From positions 1-17,948 of the forward strand of contig DFFH01000003.1 of NCBI GenBank assembly GCA_002368805.1: a stretch of DNA of 17,948 bases, read 5' to 3'. Under the pieces are notes generated by a model. The model searched no databases. It was not told the origin of the DNA and saw only the letters and a list, made by a program, of their open reading frames with translations. The translations under genes and the position numbers were made by a program. Each line of letters starts with the position of its first letter. Position 1 is the stretch's first letter. This DNA comes from Mageeibacillus sp. UBA3781 (GTDB lineage Bacteria > Bacillota > Clostridia > Saccharofermentanales > Saccharofermentanaceae). Below are positions 8,254 to 15,243 of the stretch, piece by piece.

Positions 8254-9678
8254 ATGGGTGATAACAAAGGTGCGGTATACGATGCGAGAACGCTCGGATA
8301 TCCCAAGATGTTCGTGCTGGGATTTCAGCACATGTTTGCTATGTTTGGCGCGACGGTTCTCGTTCCGGCGCTGACAGGACTTTCTGTATCTGCGACACTT
8401 CTGTTCGCAGGCTTAGGTACATTGCTTTTCCATTTTCTGACAAAGGGTAAAGTCCCTGCCTTCTTAGGATCCTCCTTTGCTTTTATTGCCGGATATAAGG
8501 CAGTTGCATGGACGGTGGAGGTCGTTGACGGGAAAGAGGTTGAGACACTTCATCCGGAGCTCCTCCCGTATGCCTGTATAGGCGTGCTGGCAGCCGGTGC
8601 CCTCTATCTGGTACTGGCAGCTCTGATCAAGGCATTCGGTCAGAAGAGAGTCATGAGGTTCTTCCCACCGGTCGTTACCGGCCCGATCATCATTGCGATC
8701 GGTCTTACACTTTCCAAGACAGCGATCGACAGCTGTAAGGATAACTGGATCGTTGCTGTTCTCGCGATCCTTGTGGTGGTGGTCTGCAATGTCTTTGGAA
8801 AAGGCATGATCAAGATCGTTCCGGTCCTTCTGGGTGTAATCGTTTCATATATTGCAGCGTGCTTTCTGGGAATCGTTAACTTTGATTCTGTACGAGAAGC
8901 TGCCTGGATCGGTCTTCCTTTCAAGATGGAGAACACAGCATTTGAGGTCTTTAAGGATCCGGATTGGTCAACACTGGCAAATGCGGTCATCACGATCATG
9001 CCGATTGCTCTTGCAACCATGGTCGAGCATATCGGTGATATCTCCGCGATCTCTTCCACAACGAACAGAAACTTCATCGAAGATCCGGGTCTTCACAGAA
9101 CACTCCTCGGCGATGGTCTTGCCACAATGCTTGCATCTCTCTTCGGAGCTCCGGCGAATACCACATACGGCGAGAACACAGGTGTCCTTTCCCTGACGAA
9201 AGTCTATGATCCAAAGGTTATCCGCATCGCTGCATACTGCGCGATCTTCTTCTCCTTCTCGCCGAAATTCGCGGCGCTGGTCGGATCGATGCCTGTTGCG
9301 ACCATCGGCGGTGTTTCGATCGTTCTTTACGGTATGATCTCTGCAGTCGGTGTTCGTAACATCGTAGAGAATCAGGTCGACTTCAGCAAGAGCAGAAACA
9401 TCATCATCGCAGCACTCATCCTCGGATTCTCCATCGGCGTGAACTACTCCGGTGCGATCTCCTTCTCGATCGGCTCTGTAGATATTTCCCTGTCAGGTCT
9501 TGCGATCGGTGCGCTGATCGGTATCATCTTCAACGCGATCCTGCCGCTCGAAGAAAAAGAGTATAAGGGCGCAAACAAGGCATATGTGACCGAGAGCGAA
9601 GGTGTGATCTCGAATCAGCCGAAGCGCATGGACACGAAGAGAAAGAATGCAAAGAAGAGTGAGTCCAGAAAGAGATAA
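8254..9678 (+). CDS. uraA: NCS2-family nucleobase permease, probably uracil permease
   Basis: A polytopic inner-membrane protein expected to import uracil (possibly xanthine or uric acid) with protons. The N terminus LGFQHMFAMFGATVLVPALTG (23-42 region) is typical of UraA/PyrP. EH at 258-259 matches the substrate-contacting Glu of UraA, and TTYGENTGV (303-311) is the NCS2 signature with the second key Glu307. GDGLAT (286-291) is also conserved. The start at 8254 has AGGAGGG six bases upstream and fits the family; an upstream in-frame start lacks one. At 474 residues it is longer than E. coli UraA. The excess is a Lys/Arg-rich tail (about 438-474) after the last membrane segment, presumably cytoplasmic. 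A long bidirectional terminator follows. Confidence 0.9.
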   Translation: MGDNKGAVYDARTLGYPKMFVLGFQHMFAMFGATVLVPALTGLSVSATLLFAGLGTLLFHFLTKGKVPAFLGSSFAFIAGYKAVAWTVEVVDGKEVETLHPELLPYACIGVLAAGALYLVLAALIKAFGQKRVMRFFPPVVTGPIIIAIGLTLSKTAIDSCKDNWIVAVLAILVVVVCNVFGKGMIKIVPVLLGVIVSYIAACFLGIVNFDSVREAAWIGLPFKMENTAFEVFKDPDWSTLANAVITIMPIALATMVEHIGDISAISSTTNRNFIEDPGLHRTLLGDGLATMLASLFGAPANTTYGENTGVLSLTKVYDPKVIRIAAYCAIFFSFSPKFAALVGSMPVATIGGVSIVLYGMISAVGVRNIVENQVDFSKSRNIIIAALILGFSIGVNYSGAISFSIGSVDISLSGLAIGALIGIIFNAILPLEEKEYKGANKAYVTESEGVISNQPKRMDTKRKNAKKSESRKR

Positions 9679-9706
9679 GCTCTTGCTCAGATTTGAGTTT
9701 TAATGC

Positions 9707-9767
9707 AAAAAGTCGCTGAATACGTCGCTGCAGGGTATGCAGAAAGTAACGTAATCAGCGACTTTTT
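9707..9767. terminator. Long bidirectional terminator between convergent genes
   Basis: AAAAAGTCGCTGA (9707-9719) pairs perfectly with TCAGCGACTTTTT (9755-9767). After one A-A mismatch, TACGT (9721-9725) pairs with ACGTA (9749-9753), and CTGCA (9728-9732) with TGCAG (9738-9742) around a GGGTA loop. The oligo-A and oligo-T ends give U tails on both strands. It sits between the permease stop and the convergent zinc-ribbon gene and can serve both. Confidence 0.9.
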
Positions 9768-9783
9768 GTGTTTGATGTGGATT

Positions 9784-10428
9784 TTAAGTTTTTCTGATCA
9801 GGGAACTGCCGCAGTTGGTGCAGAATTTCGAGCCTGATGCGAGCGTGCCGCAGCGGGCGCAGTACTTCATGAGCTGAGGCTCGCTAGAGGCCGCAGCCGC
9901 CTGTGAAGCAACTGGAGAAGTCTGTGCAGCAACCGGAGAAGCCTGAACTGGTGCAGCCTGTGCTGTAACTTGAGCAGCCTGTGCTGTAACTTGTGCAGCC
10001 TGTGCAGCAGCCTGAGCCTGTGCTTCCTGCATCTTCGCAGCCATAGCGGCCGGATCGTTGACGAGTCTTTCTGTCTCTTCCTGCCGCTTGATGCGAATCT
10101 TACTTGCTTCATCCGGCTCGACAGGATCAAAGGAAGCACCGACGAGAGTGATTTGCCTGGACTTTAGATCTGAAGCAATCACATTCACGAATTCTCCGAA
10201 CTTCGTGGAAAGCTCTTTATATCTTACGGGTCCCATATTAATAAGGGTTCTTCCGATGGAATAATTCGCCATATCGGCGACGTACTTCACGGTCGTTTCG
10301 CTACCCGGAACCAGATAATTCGGATCATCCGATTCTACCAGAAGATCACCGCTGAACTTTATAAAGATGCTCCTGTATTTCGGGTCATTGAAGGGAATGG
10401 TATTGGAAAAAGATACATTAAAAGCCAT
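9784..10428 (-). CDS. Zinc-ribbon protein with Ala/Gln-rich repeat linker and SPFH-like N-terminal segment
   Basis: A 214-residue protein without signal peptide or membrane segment. Residues 1-125 form a globular part. Its end (FGEFVNVIASDLKSRQITLV, then DEASKIRIKRQEE) recalls the end of the SPFH domain in the bacterial proteins annotated as SPFH/virion-core-like with a C-terminal zinc ribbon; this likeness is by eye and weak. Residues 134-182 are an Ala/Gln/Val/Pro-rich linker built of 7-residue repeats (AAQVTAQ and relatives). The C terminus is a zinc ribbon with Cys190, Cys193, Cys203 and Cys206 (CARCG and CTNCG). Of the two close ATGs, 10428 is preferred because GGAGG lies 8 nt upstream of it, but only 2 nt upstream of the one at 10434. 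It is a single gene with its own promoter, divergent from the response regulator. Function is unknown. Confidence 0.75.
   Translation of the reverse strand: MAFNVSFSNTIPFNDPKYRSIFIKFSGDLLVESDDPNYLVPGSETTVKYVADMANYSIGRTLINMGPVRYKELSTKFGEFVNVIASDLKSRQITLVGASFDPVEPDEASKIRIKRQEETERLVNDPAAMAAKMQEAQAQAAAQAAQVTAQAAQVTAQAAPVQASPVAAQTSPVASQAAAASSEPQLMKYCARCGTLASGSKFCTNCGSSLIRKT
9953..10015 (-). repeat. 21-bp tandem repeat inside the zinc-ribbon gene
   Basis: Two copies of a 21-bp unit (9953-9973 and 9974-9994) differ only at their last base. A third, diverged copy follows at 9995-10015. Each encodes seven residues of the AAQVTAQ type. A second 21-bp periodicity, with units such as TGTGCAGCAACCGGAGAAG, lies just to the left at about 9901-9945. 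Unit number can change by slippage without breaking the frame. Confidence 0.8.
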
Positions 10429-10462
10429 GGTCATTACCTCCGATCTTCCTACCGTGACAAAA

Positions 10463-10475
10463 ATGATTATATCAT
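10463..10475 (-). promoter_or_regulatory. Extended -10 promoter of the zinc-ribbon gene inside an inverted repeat
   Basis: On the minus strand TGATATAAT (10474-10466) matches an extended -10 element, TGnTATAAT; no good -35 box is visible. Transcription would start near 10459, 31 nt before the ATG. The same bases form an inverted repeat, ATGAT TAT ATCAT (10463-10475), that could be an operator or a coincidence of AT-rich sequence. Confidence 0.5.
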
Positions 10476-10506
10476 GTCTCTCCATATTAAATCCACAAAA
10501 CTGTTT

Positions 10507-10512
10507 TATAAT
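10507..10512 (+). promoter_or_regulatory. -10 box of the response regulator, implying a leaderless transcript
   Basis: A consensus TATAAT ends six bases before the response regulator ATG (10519). With normal spacing, transcription would begin at the A of the start codon. The expected -35 position (10484-10489, ATATTA) is poor, so an activator or a different start is possible. No Shine-Dalgarno sequence precedes the ATG, which agrees with leaderless initiation. Confidence 0.5.
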
Positions 10513-10518
10513 GAAAAT

Positions 10519-11190
10519 ATGAAAAAGATTCTTGTTGTGGAAGATGAACCGGATATTCGTGAGCTCCTCGTGAACTACCTTGGGAATGAGGGCTATGACG
10601 TCGTGGCGGCAGGCGACGGCGTCGAGGCGATCGCGCGCTTTTCGGAAGGTGGCGCCGATCTGGTGATCCTCGACATCATGATCCCGAAGATCGACGGATA
10701 CGGGGTATGCGAGGTCATCAAGAAGCAGTCGGATGTCCCTGTCCTGATGCTGTCGGCGCTGGGCGATGAGAAAGATCTTATCAGGGGCTACGACGCGATG
10801 GCGGACGACTACATGACGAAGCCGTTTTCCATGCCGGTACTGCTTCGAAAAGTAAGCGCGATCCTCCGAAGAAAAGATCTTTCTTCCGACGCGAAAAGCA
10901 CTTGCCCTTCAGTTTCCTGCGGGGATCTTACCTTGATCCCGGACCGCATGGAAGTGCTGGTCAAAGGGCAGAAGGTGGAGGTTACATCGCGTGAATTCGA
11001 TCTTCTTCTGACGATGGCGAAACACCCGGGAAGAGTCTATACGAGAGAGACGCTGCTGGATATGCTGTGGGACTATAATTCCTTTGTCGATGAGAGGATC
11101 GTGGATACTCATATCAAGAACCTGCGGCACAAACTGGGCGGTGACTATATCGAGACCGTACGCGGACGGGGGTACCGGATTGGACAGTAA
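10519..11190 (+). CDS. OmpR/PhoB-family response regulator
   Basis: A 223-residue two-component transcription regulator. The receiver domain (1-117) has the acidic pair Glu8-Asp9, phospho-acceptor Asp52 in VILDIMIP, Ser79 and Lys101 in MTKPF. The C-terminal winged-helix DNA-binding domain (about 128-223) shows VTSREFDLL, the VDTHIKNLRHKLGG recognition-helix region and VRGRGYRIG. The start at 10519 begins the family-typical MKKILVVEDE. An upstream ATG at 10474 would add 15 residues and also has no ribosome binding site. The TATAAT box placed directly before the chosen ATG suggests a leaderless mRNA. The sensor kinase follows directly and is presumably its partner. Target genes cannot be read from the sequence. 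Confidence 0.93.
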   Translation: MKKILVVEDEPDIRELLVNYLGNEGYDVVAAGDGVEAIARFSEGGADLVILDIMIPKIDGYGVCEVIKKQSDVPVLMLSALGDEKDLIRGYDAMADDYMTKPFSMPVLLRKVSAILRRKDLSSDAKSTCPSVSCGDLTLIPDRMEVLVKGQKVEVTSREFDLLLTMAKHPGRVYTRETLLDMLWDYNSFVDERIVDTHIKNLRHKLGGDYIETVRGRGYRIGQ

Positions 11191-11215
11191 AGAGCGTTCG
11201 CAAAGCGAAGAAAAA

Positions 11216-12796
11216 ATGAACAGGGACAAGTGCTTTTTGAGTGGGAAAAATATGGACAACGCGTGTGGCGAAAATGTGGACACCAGGTTGCAGGTGCGTG
11301 CTGACGGGAAGAGAACCTGTGTTTTCGGATGGATCCGGAGCCGCCTGTCAGTCAAGGTCTTCCTGATCACGTTTCTGGTGCAGATCGTCTTCGGCGCCTT
11401 GATCATCGGGGTGCTGTACTACTCGACACCGAGAAGCTATAACACCGCAAAACAGGACAGTGTGGAGAGTGACTTTCAGGAACTGCTTGAAGCGATGGCG
11501 GAGACAAAGTACGAAGACGCGGGCCCGGTCATAGATGCATTTGTGCGCGAAAGCGGCGCCGATATTCTGCTTTATAACGTAAGTACGACTCTCGACGGAA
11601 AGCCGCTGCTTACTTCACTCAATTCCGTTCGCGCGATCCATACTTACGAAGAGCTCGATAAACTCATGGCGCAGCATGAAAATTCATACTACTTCAACAA
11701 CTCCCGGAACTTCCGCTTTCAGAATACCGGACCGACGTACCGCCTGGAGTACTACTATTTCGTCGATGAGGGCAATACGATGACGACAGCGATCAGGAAG
11801 AGCCTGCCGCTCATCATCGTGGCAGTCGTGATCGTCTCACTTCTTTGCGCGTACATCTATACGATGATCTTTGCGCGGCCGGTCAAGAAACTGAGCGCTG
11901 TTTCACGTGCGATGGCGGACTTCGATTTCTCGAAGAAAAGCGGATCAAAAAGGCTCGATGAGATCGGCGATCTTTCGCGCGATCTGGATCTCATGGCTGG
12001 ATCTCTCGATGAGAAGATCGGCGAACTGAATCAGAAGAATATGGAGATGGAGAAGAAGAACCGTGAACTCTCGGAAGAGGTTTCCCGCCGAAAAGAACTC
12101 GAGAGCCAGAAGGATATGTTTTTCTCGGCAGCGTCGCACGAACTGAAGACTCCGGTGACGATCTTAGAAGGACAGCTCCGCGGCATGATCGATGGTGTCG
12201 AACCGTACACGGATCACGAGGAATATCTGCCGCGCGCACTCGGAACGGTGAAGCGCATGGAGAGCCTCATTAACGAGATCCTGATCGCATCGCGCATGCA
12301 GTCGGGAAAAGAGATCGTGGCGGCGAGAGTGGATATGGTGCAACTTCTGGAAGAGAAGATGGAAGAGTGCGAAGAGCTTTTCGAATCCCGTGGACTTAAG
12401 ATGGATCTGTCATTTGAAAATGGACTGATCTTTGAAGGAAATCGGGAGCTCACATCGCTCGCGATCGGTGCATTTTTAAGTAACGCGGCATTCTATTCGG
12501 AAGAGGGCACGACGGTCTTTGTTGACGCGGAGAAATCAGAAGACGAAAATAAAAAAGTGATTCTTGTTTCGATCCGTAATGCAGGGAACATCGAAGAAAA
12601 AGATCTTACGCATCTATTCGAGCCGTTTTACCGCGCGGATCAATCGAGAAGCAGAAGATCCGGCGGCTCCGGGCTGGGGCTTTATCTGGCGAAGCTGATC
12701 CTCGAAAAACAGGGCGGCGCCTGCCGGATGGAAAATGACGGATCAGACGTACTGGCGGTGATCGAGCTCCCGGCAGTTATGGAGGAGAGAAAATGA
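11216..12796 (+). CDS. Sensor histidine kinase (HAMP, HisKA, HATPase)
   Basis: Membrane sensor kinase, partner of the preceding regulator. From the ATG at 11216 it has 526 residues. Transmembrane segments lie at about 46-69 and 196-219 and enclose a roughly 125-residue outside sensor region with no recognised domain. A HAMP domain follows at 220-272, then a coiled coil (262-300) and the HisKA motif SHELKTP with His308. The ATPase domain has N-box Asn423, LFEPFYR and GGSGLGL (483-489). Its G1 box reads RNAGN, with Asn in place of the usual Asp, as in VanS-like kinases with an xNSG form. The start is uncertain: 11216 lacks a good ribosome binding site. Alternatives are TTG at 11180 (after GGGGGT, overlapping the regulator stop) and ATG at 11249-11252 after GAGTGGG. 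The stop overlaps the next gene as ATGA. Confidence 0.92.
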   Translation: MNRDKCFLSGKNMDNACGENVDTRLQVRADGKRTCVFGWIRSRLSVKVFLITFLVQIVFGALIIGVLYYSTPRSYNTAKQDSVESDFQELLEAMAETKYEDAGPVIDAFVRESGADILLYNVSTTLDGKPLLTSLNSVRAIHTYEELDKLMAQHENSYYFNNSRNFRFQNTGPTYRLEYYYFVDEGNTMTTAIRKSLPLIIVAVVIVSLLCAYIYTMIFARPVKKLSAVSRAMADFDFSKKSGSKRLDEIGDLSRDLDLMAGSLDEKIGELNQKNMEMEKKNRELSEEVSRRKELESQKDMFFSAASHELKTPVTILEGQLRGMIDGVEPYTDHEEYLPRALGTVKRMESLINEILIASRMQSGKEIVAARVDMVQLLEEKMEECEELFESRGLKMDLSFENGLIFEGNRELTSLAIGAFLSNAAFYSEEGTTVFVDAEKSEDENKKVILVSIRNAGNIEEKDLTHLFEPFYRADQSRSRRSGGSGLGLYLAKLILEKQGGACRMENDGSDVLAVIELPAVMEERK

Positions 12797-13434
12797 AGGA
12801 CTTGAATCTTCACGGAATTACATTTATGCGGCCTGTGCGAGAGGGCACATCCGAGTGGTATTATGCGATGGATTACGATAACGGCGACCTTTACGAAGCG
12901 CAGGAGATCTATGAGCATAACGGCCATGTGGACGGGAACCATCTTTATCTGATCCACTATCCGGATACGGAAGTGATCGAACCTCTTTCTTCCTGTTCGA
13001 ATAATGCGATCGGTGAGCCGGTCTATCATGACGGGAAGATCTCCTTTATCTCTGTGGATTTCCCGAGTGATCTCATCACGATCTACCAGTTTGACTGCGC
13101 AAAAAGAACCTGCAAAGAGCTGGATTCTTTTTCTCTTTCTGATGTGAAAGACTGCTTTAATCTCCGGCTTTTCGAGCACCCGCTGACGCTGACGCGCCAG
13201 GGGAATGACGGGACGCTGGAAATTGTGTGGCCGAAGAAAAAAACCATCAAGATCTCCGAGAAAGAAAGCTTCTTTTACATGGAAGAAAACCGTCTCTATC
13301 TGAACCGCTGGTATGAGGATCCGGACTACCGCGAAGAGACCGTGGTCCGCGATATCGAAACAGGAGATGTGATCGAGATCCTCCCGGGGGACATCCACAT
13401 CATGCCGAACGGTGAGCTGTGGCATCTTTATTAA
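12793..13434 (+). CDS. Conserved-operon protein of unknown function
   Basis: A 213-residue protein that I do not recognise. It has no signal peptide, membrane segment or Cys-rich motif. It is acidic and rich in aromatic residues, with alternating short strand-like segments (for example NGHVDGNHLYLIHY, DGKISFISVDF, ENRLYLNRWY) that suggest an all-beta fold, perhaps with propeller-like repeats. Its ATG overlaps the kinase stop as ATGA, with GGAGGAG six bases upstream, so it is translationally coupled to the kinase and ends the operon before a terminator. The context suggests an accessory role in the two-component system or in the response it controls; the sequence alone does not show which. Confidence 0.8.
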   Translation: MKDLNLHGITFMRPVREGTSEWYYAMDYDNGDLYEAQEIYEHNGHVDGNHLYLIHYPDTEVIEPLSSCSNNAIGEPVYHDGKISFISVDFPSDLITIYQFDCAKRTCKELDSFSLSDVKDCFNLRLFEHPLTLTRQGNDGTLEIVWPKKKTIKISEKESFFYMEENRLYLNRWYEDPDYREETVVRDIETGDVIEILPGDIHIMPNGELWHLY

Positions 13435-13467
13435 GAACAGCTGATGGACGTAATTGAACTAACGTAT

Positions 13468-13501
13468 AGCCGCGCAGGGATTTCCGATCTGCGCGGCTTT
13501 T
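13468..13501 (+). terminator. Intrinsic terminator of the two-component operon
   Basis: AGCCGCGCAG (13468-13477) pairs perfectly with CTGCGCGGCT (13489-13498) around an 11-nt loop, followed by T residues through 13501. It lies 34 bp past the stop of the unknown gene. Confidence 0.9.
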
Positions 13502-13526
13502 CATCTCCACATAAAATCCATATAAC
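13498..13526 (+). promoter_or_regulatory. Candidate promoter of the esterase lipoprotein gene
   Basis: TTTTCA (13498-13503, four of six -35 bases) is 17 bp from TATAAC (13521-13526). The -35 box overlaps the T tract of the preceding terminator. Transcription would start near 13533, about 62 nt before the ATG. Confidence 0.45.
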
Positions 13527-13594
13527 CTCCCTTAGAGATCCTTTTTCGAAGAGTACCATCATCTCAAACACAACGAAGGGATGGTTATTCCAAC

Positions 13595-15205
13595 ATGAAA
13601 AATATATACAAGAAAACCAAACTGGCGAAGGCCGCTGCAGCCGCGCTGAGCATTATCGTCATGGGAGAGTGCTTTTGCGGATGCGGGAAAAAGAAGGAAA
13701 GTACAGGAAGCAGTGCGCCTGCTTCAGACGAAGGACAGGCTGCCAGTGTGAGCATGGATACCGGGAGAGGGCAGAAGATCCGGACACTGAAAAATCATAT
13801 GAGCGATGCCGAGCGTGCATCGGTGACGGAAGGACCGCTTCAACTTCTGGATAAGCCCTGGGAAAAAGGGACGACAGCGGGCGAGTATGGCGACGGTGTG
13901 TACGTCGAACTGTGGACACGGGAGGATTTTCTCCGGGATATGGAAGAACATCCGGAGGATTATTCCTATATGACGCCGGAAGAACTGGAGGAGTATAAGG
14001 CGAACTGCGTCACGTCTATTCGCGGATTTACTGTGGATGGGAGAAATTACGGCTGCATGATCATCCCCGGATGTGTCGATGTGTACGGTTTTTACTACAC
14101 TTACAAAGATGGGCAATTTGAGCCAAGTGAAATCAGGGACATGGAAGACCTAAAGAGGATCCTTCCGGATCTGATGAAGGAGTATCAGAAAGAGGAATAC
14201 CAGTATACCTACATCTCGGACGCTTTCGATCCGGAGCAGATGGAAAAAGATGTCATCCGCGTTTTTGAAGCGGTGGAGGCAAAACAGTACCAGAAGCTTC
14301 CGCTGAACACGACATCGGAATGTTTCGAGAGGCTGCTGGAAAAGCAAAGGGGGATGGACTATTCCTGGGAACTGGATGAGGACGCGGTCGCGGCCATCAG
14401 GGATCAGGTGACGGAATACCATATTCATGACGATGAACTGGATAGAGACTTCGTGGTGCATGTTGCGGTGCCAAAGGGGTACGAAGAGGCGGCGAAGAAG
14501 ACGGCCGGGGAAGATGCAGGAACAGAAGGGAAGAGTGCTTTTCCAGCATTCGTACTGACGGATGCGGTCTGGAGATTTAACGATATCGCGAAACTTCTTG
14601 CGGAGATGGAAGCGGGGCGGGCCAAGCCGCAGATCCTGATCTCCATCGGGCAGGACTATTCCATCAGTAATTCCGATAACATGGAGCGCGCCGCGGTGTT
14701 CTGCGAGGGGAAGGATAAGTTCCTCGATTTCATCACGGATAACCTGATGCCGTACCTTGGTGAAAAATACGCGATCGACTACGGGAACTCGACGCTCTTC
14801 GGTCACTCGCTTGGCGGCGTGTTCACGCACTATGCGCTCTTCAATTCCGACCGCTACGAGAACCAGCCTTTCGGAACTTACATCATCGGAAGTCCGGCCT
14901 TCTGGTCGCCGTATTCCCGTGAGATGAATGACTATCCGGAGCAGGCAAAAGACTACGGATATTTCGAGAGAAACCAGACGATGGGAAAGAGTGCTTTTAT
15001 TACGGCGGGATCCGACGAGGATGAAGACTACCAGGAGTACTTCCAGGGCGGCGATTCGACCACGGAGAGCATCGCACATCTTGCGGAGCGGATCAACGCG
15101 CACTGCGATCCGGGATCCCCGGCGGCGGTATCGAAACTCTATAAGAGCCACCACTACCAGTACATCCCGGAGATGCTGGTGGAGTATGCTGACGGGACGC
15201 GCTGA
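13595..15205 (+). CDS. Lipoprotein with C-terminal esterase D-type alpha/beta hydrolase domain
   Basis: A 536-residue predicted surface lipoprotein. A basic, hydrophobic signal segment (1-24) is followed by a Cys cluster, ECFCGC, then GKKKE. Cys30 is the most likely lipid-modified residue, though the -3 and -2 positions (Phe, Cys) are atypical. A Ser/Ala-rich spacer (36-55) leads to an unrecognised acidic region (about 60-280). The hydrolase (about 285-536) resembles the esterase D/enterochelin-esterase family: nucleophile Ser405 in GHSLGG (403-408), YIIGSPAFW after it, likely acid Asp474 in AGSDED, and His519 or His520 in SHHYQYIPEML. The substrate is unknown. The ribosome binding site is weak (GAAGGGATGG, about 11 nt away). 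It is a single gene after a terminator, and no classical terminator follows it before the 81-bp repeats. Confidence 0.82.
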   Translation: MKNIYKKTKLAKAAAAALSIIVMGECFCGCGKKKESTGSSAPASDEGQAASVSMDTGRGQKIRTLKNHMSDAERASVTEGPLQLLDKPWEKGTTAGEYGDGVYVELWTREDFLRDMEEHPEDYSYMTPEELEEYKANCVTSIRGFTVDGRNYGCMIIPGCVDVYGFYYTYKDGQFEPSEIRDMEDLKRILPDLMKEYQKEEYQYTYISDAFDPEQMEKDVIRVFEAVEAKQYQKLPLNTTSECFERLLEKQRGMDYSWELDEDAVAAIRDQVTEYHIHDDELDRDFVVHVAVPKGYEEAAKKTAGEDAGTEGKSAFPAFVLTDAVWRFNDIAKLLAEMEAGRAKPQILISIGQDYSISNSDNMERAAVFCEGKDKFLDFITDNLMPYLGEKYAIDYGNSTLFGHSLGGVFTHYALFNSDRYENQPFGTYIIGSPAFWSPYSREMNDYPEQAKDYGYFERNQTMGKSAFITAGSDEDEDYQEYFQGGDSTTESIAHLAERINAHCDPGSPAAVSKLYKSHHYQYIPEMLVEYADGTR

Positions 15206-15243
15206 GAAGAATATCGATGCGGTTTTGAGAACGGACGCTCTGT

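Noticed and set aside
9707..9767. The long hairpin as a MITE or inserted mobile element
   Set aside because: It lies exactly between convergent genes, has A/T tails on both sides, shows no target duplication and no second copy in the window, so a bidirectional terminator explains it.
10474..10518. Upstream ATG (10474) as start of the response regulator
   Set aside because: It would add 15 residues not found in the family, has no ribosome binding site and would place the TATAAT box inside the coding region.
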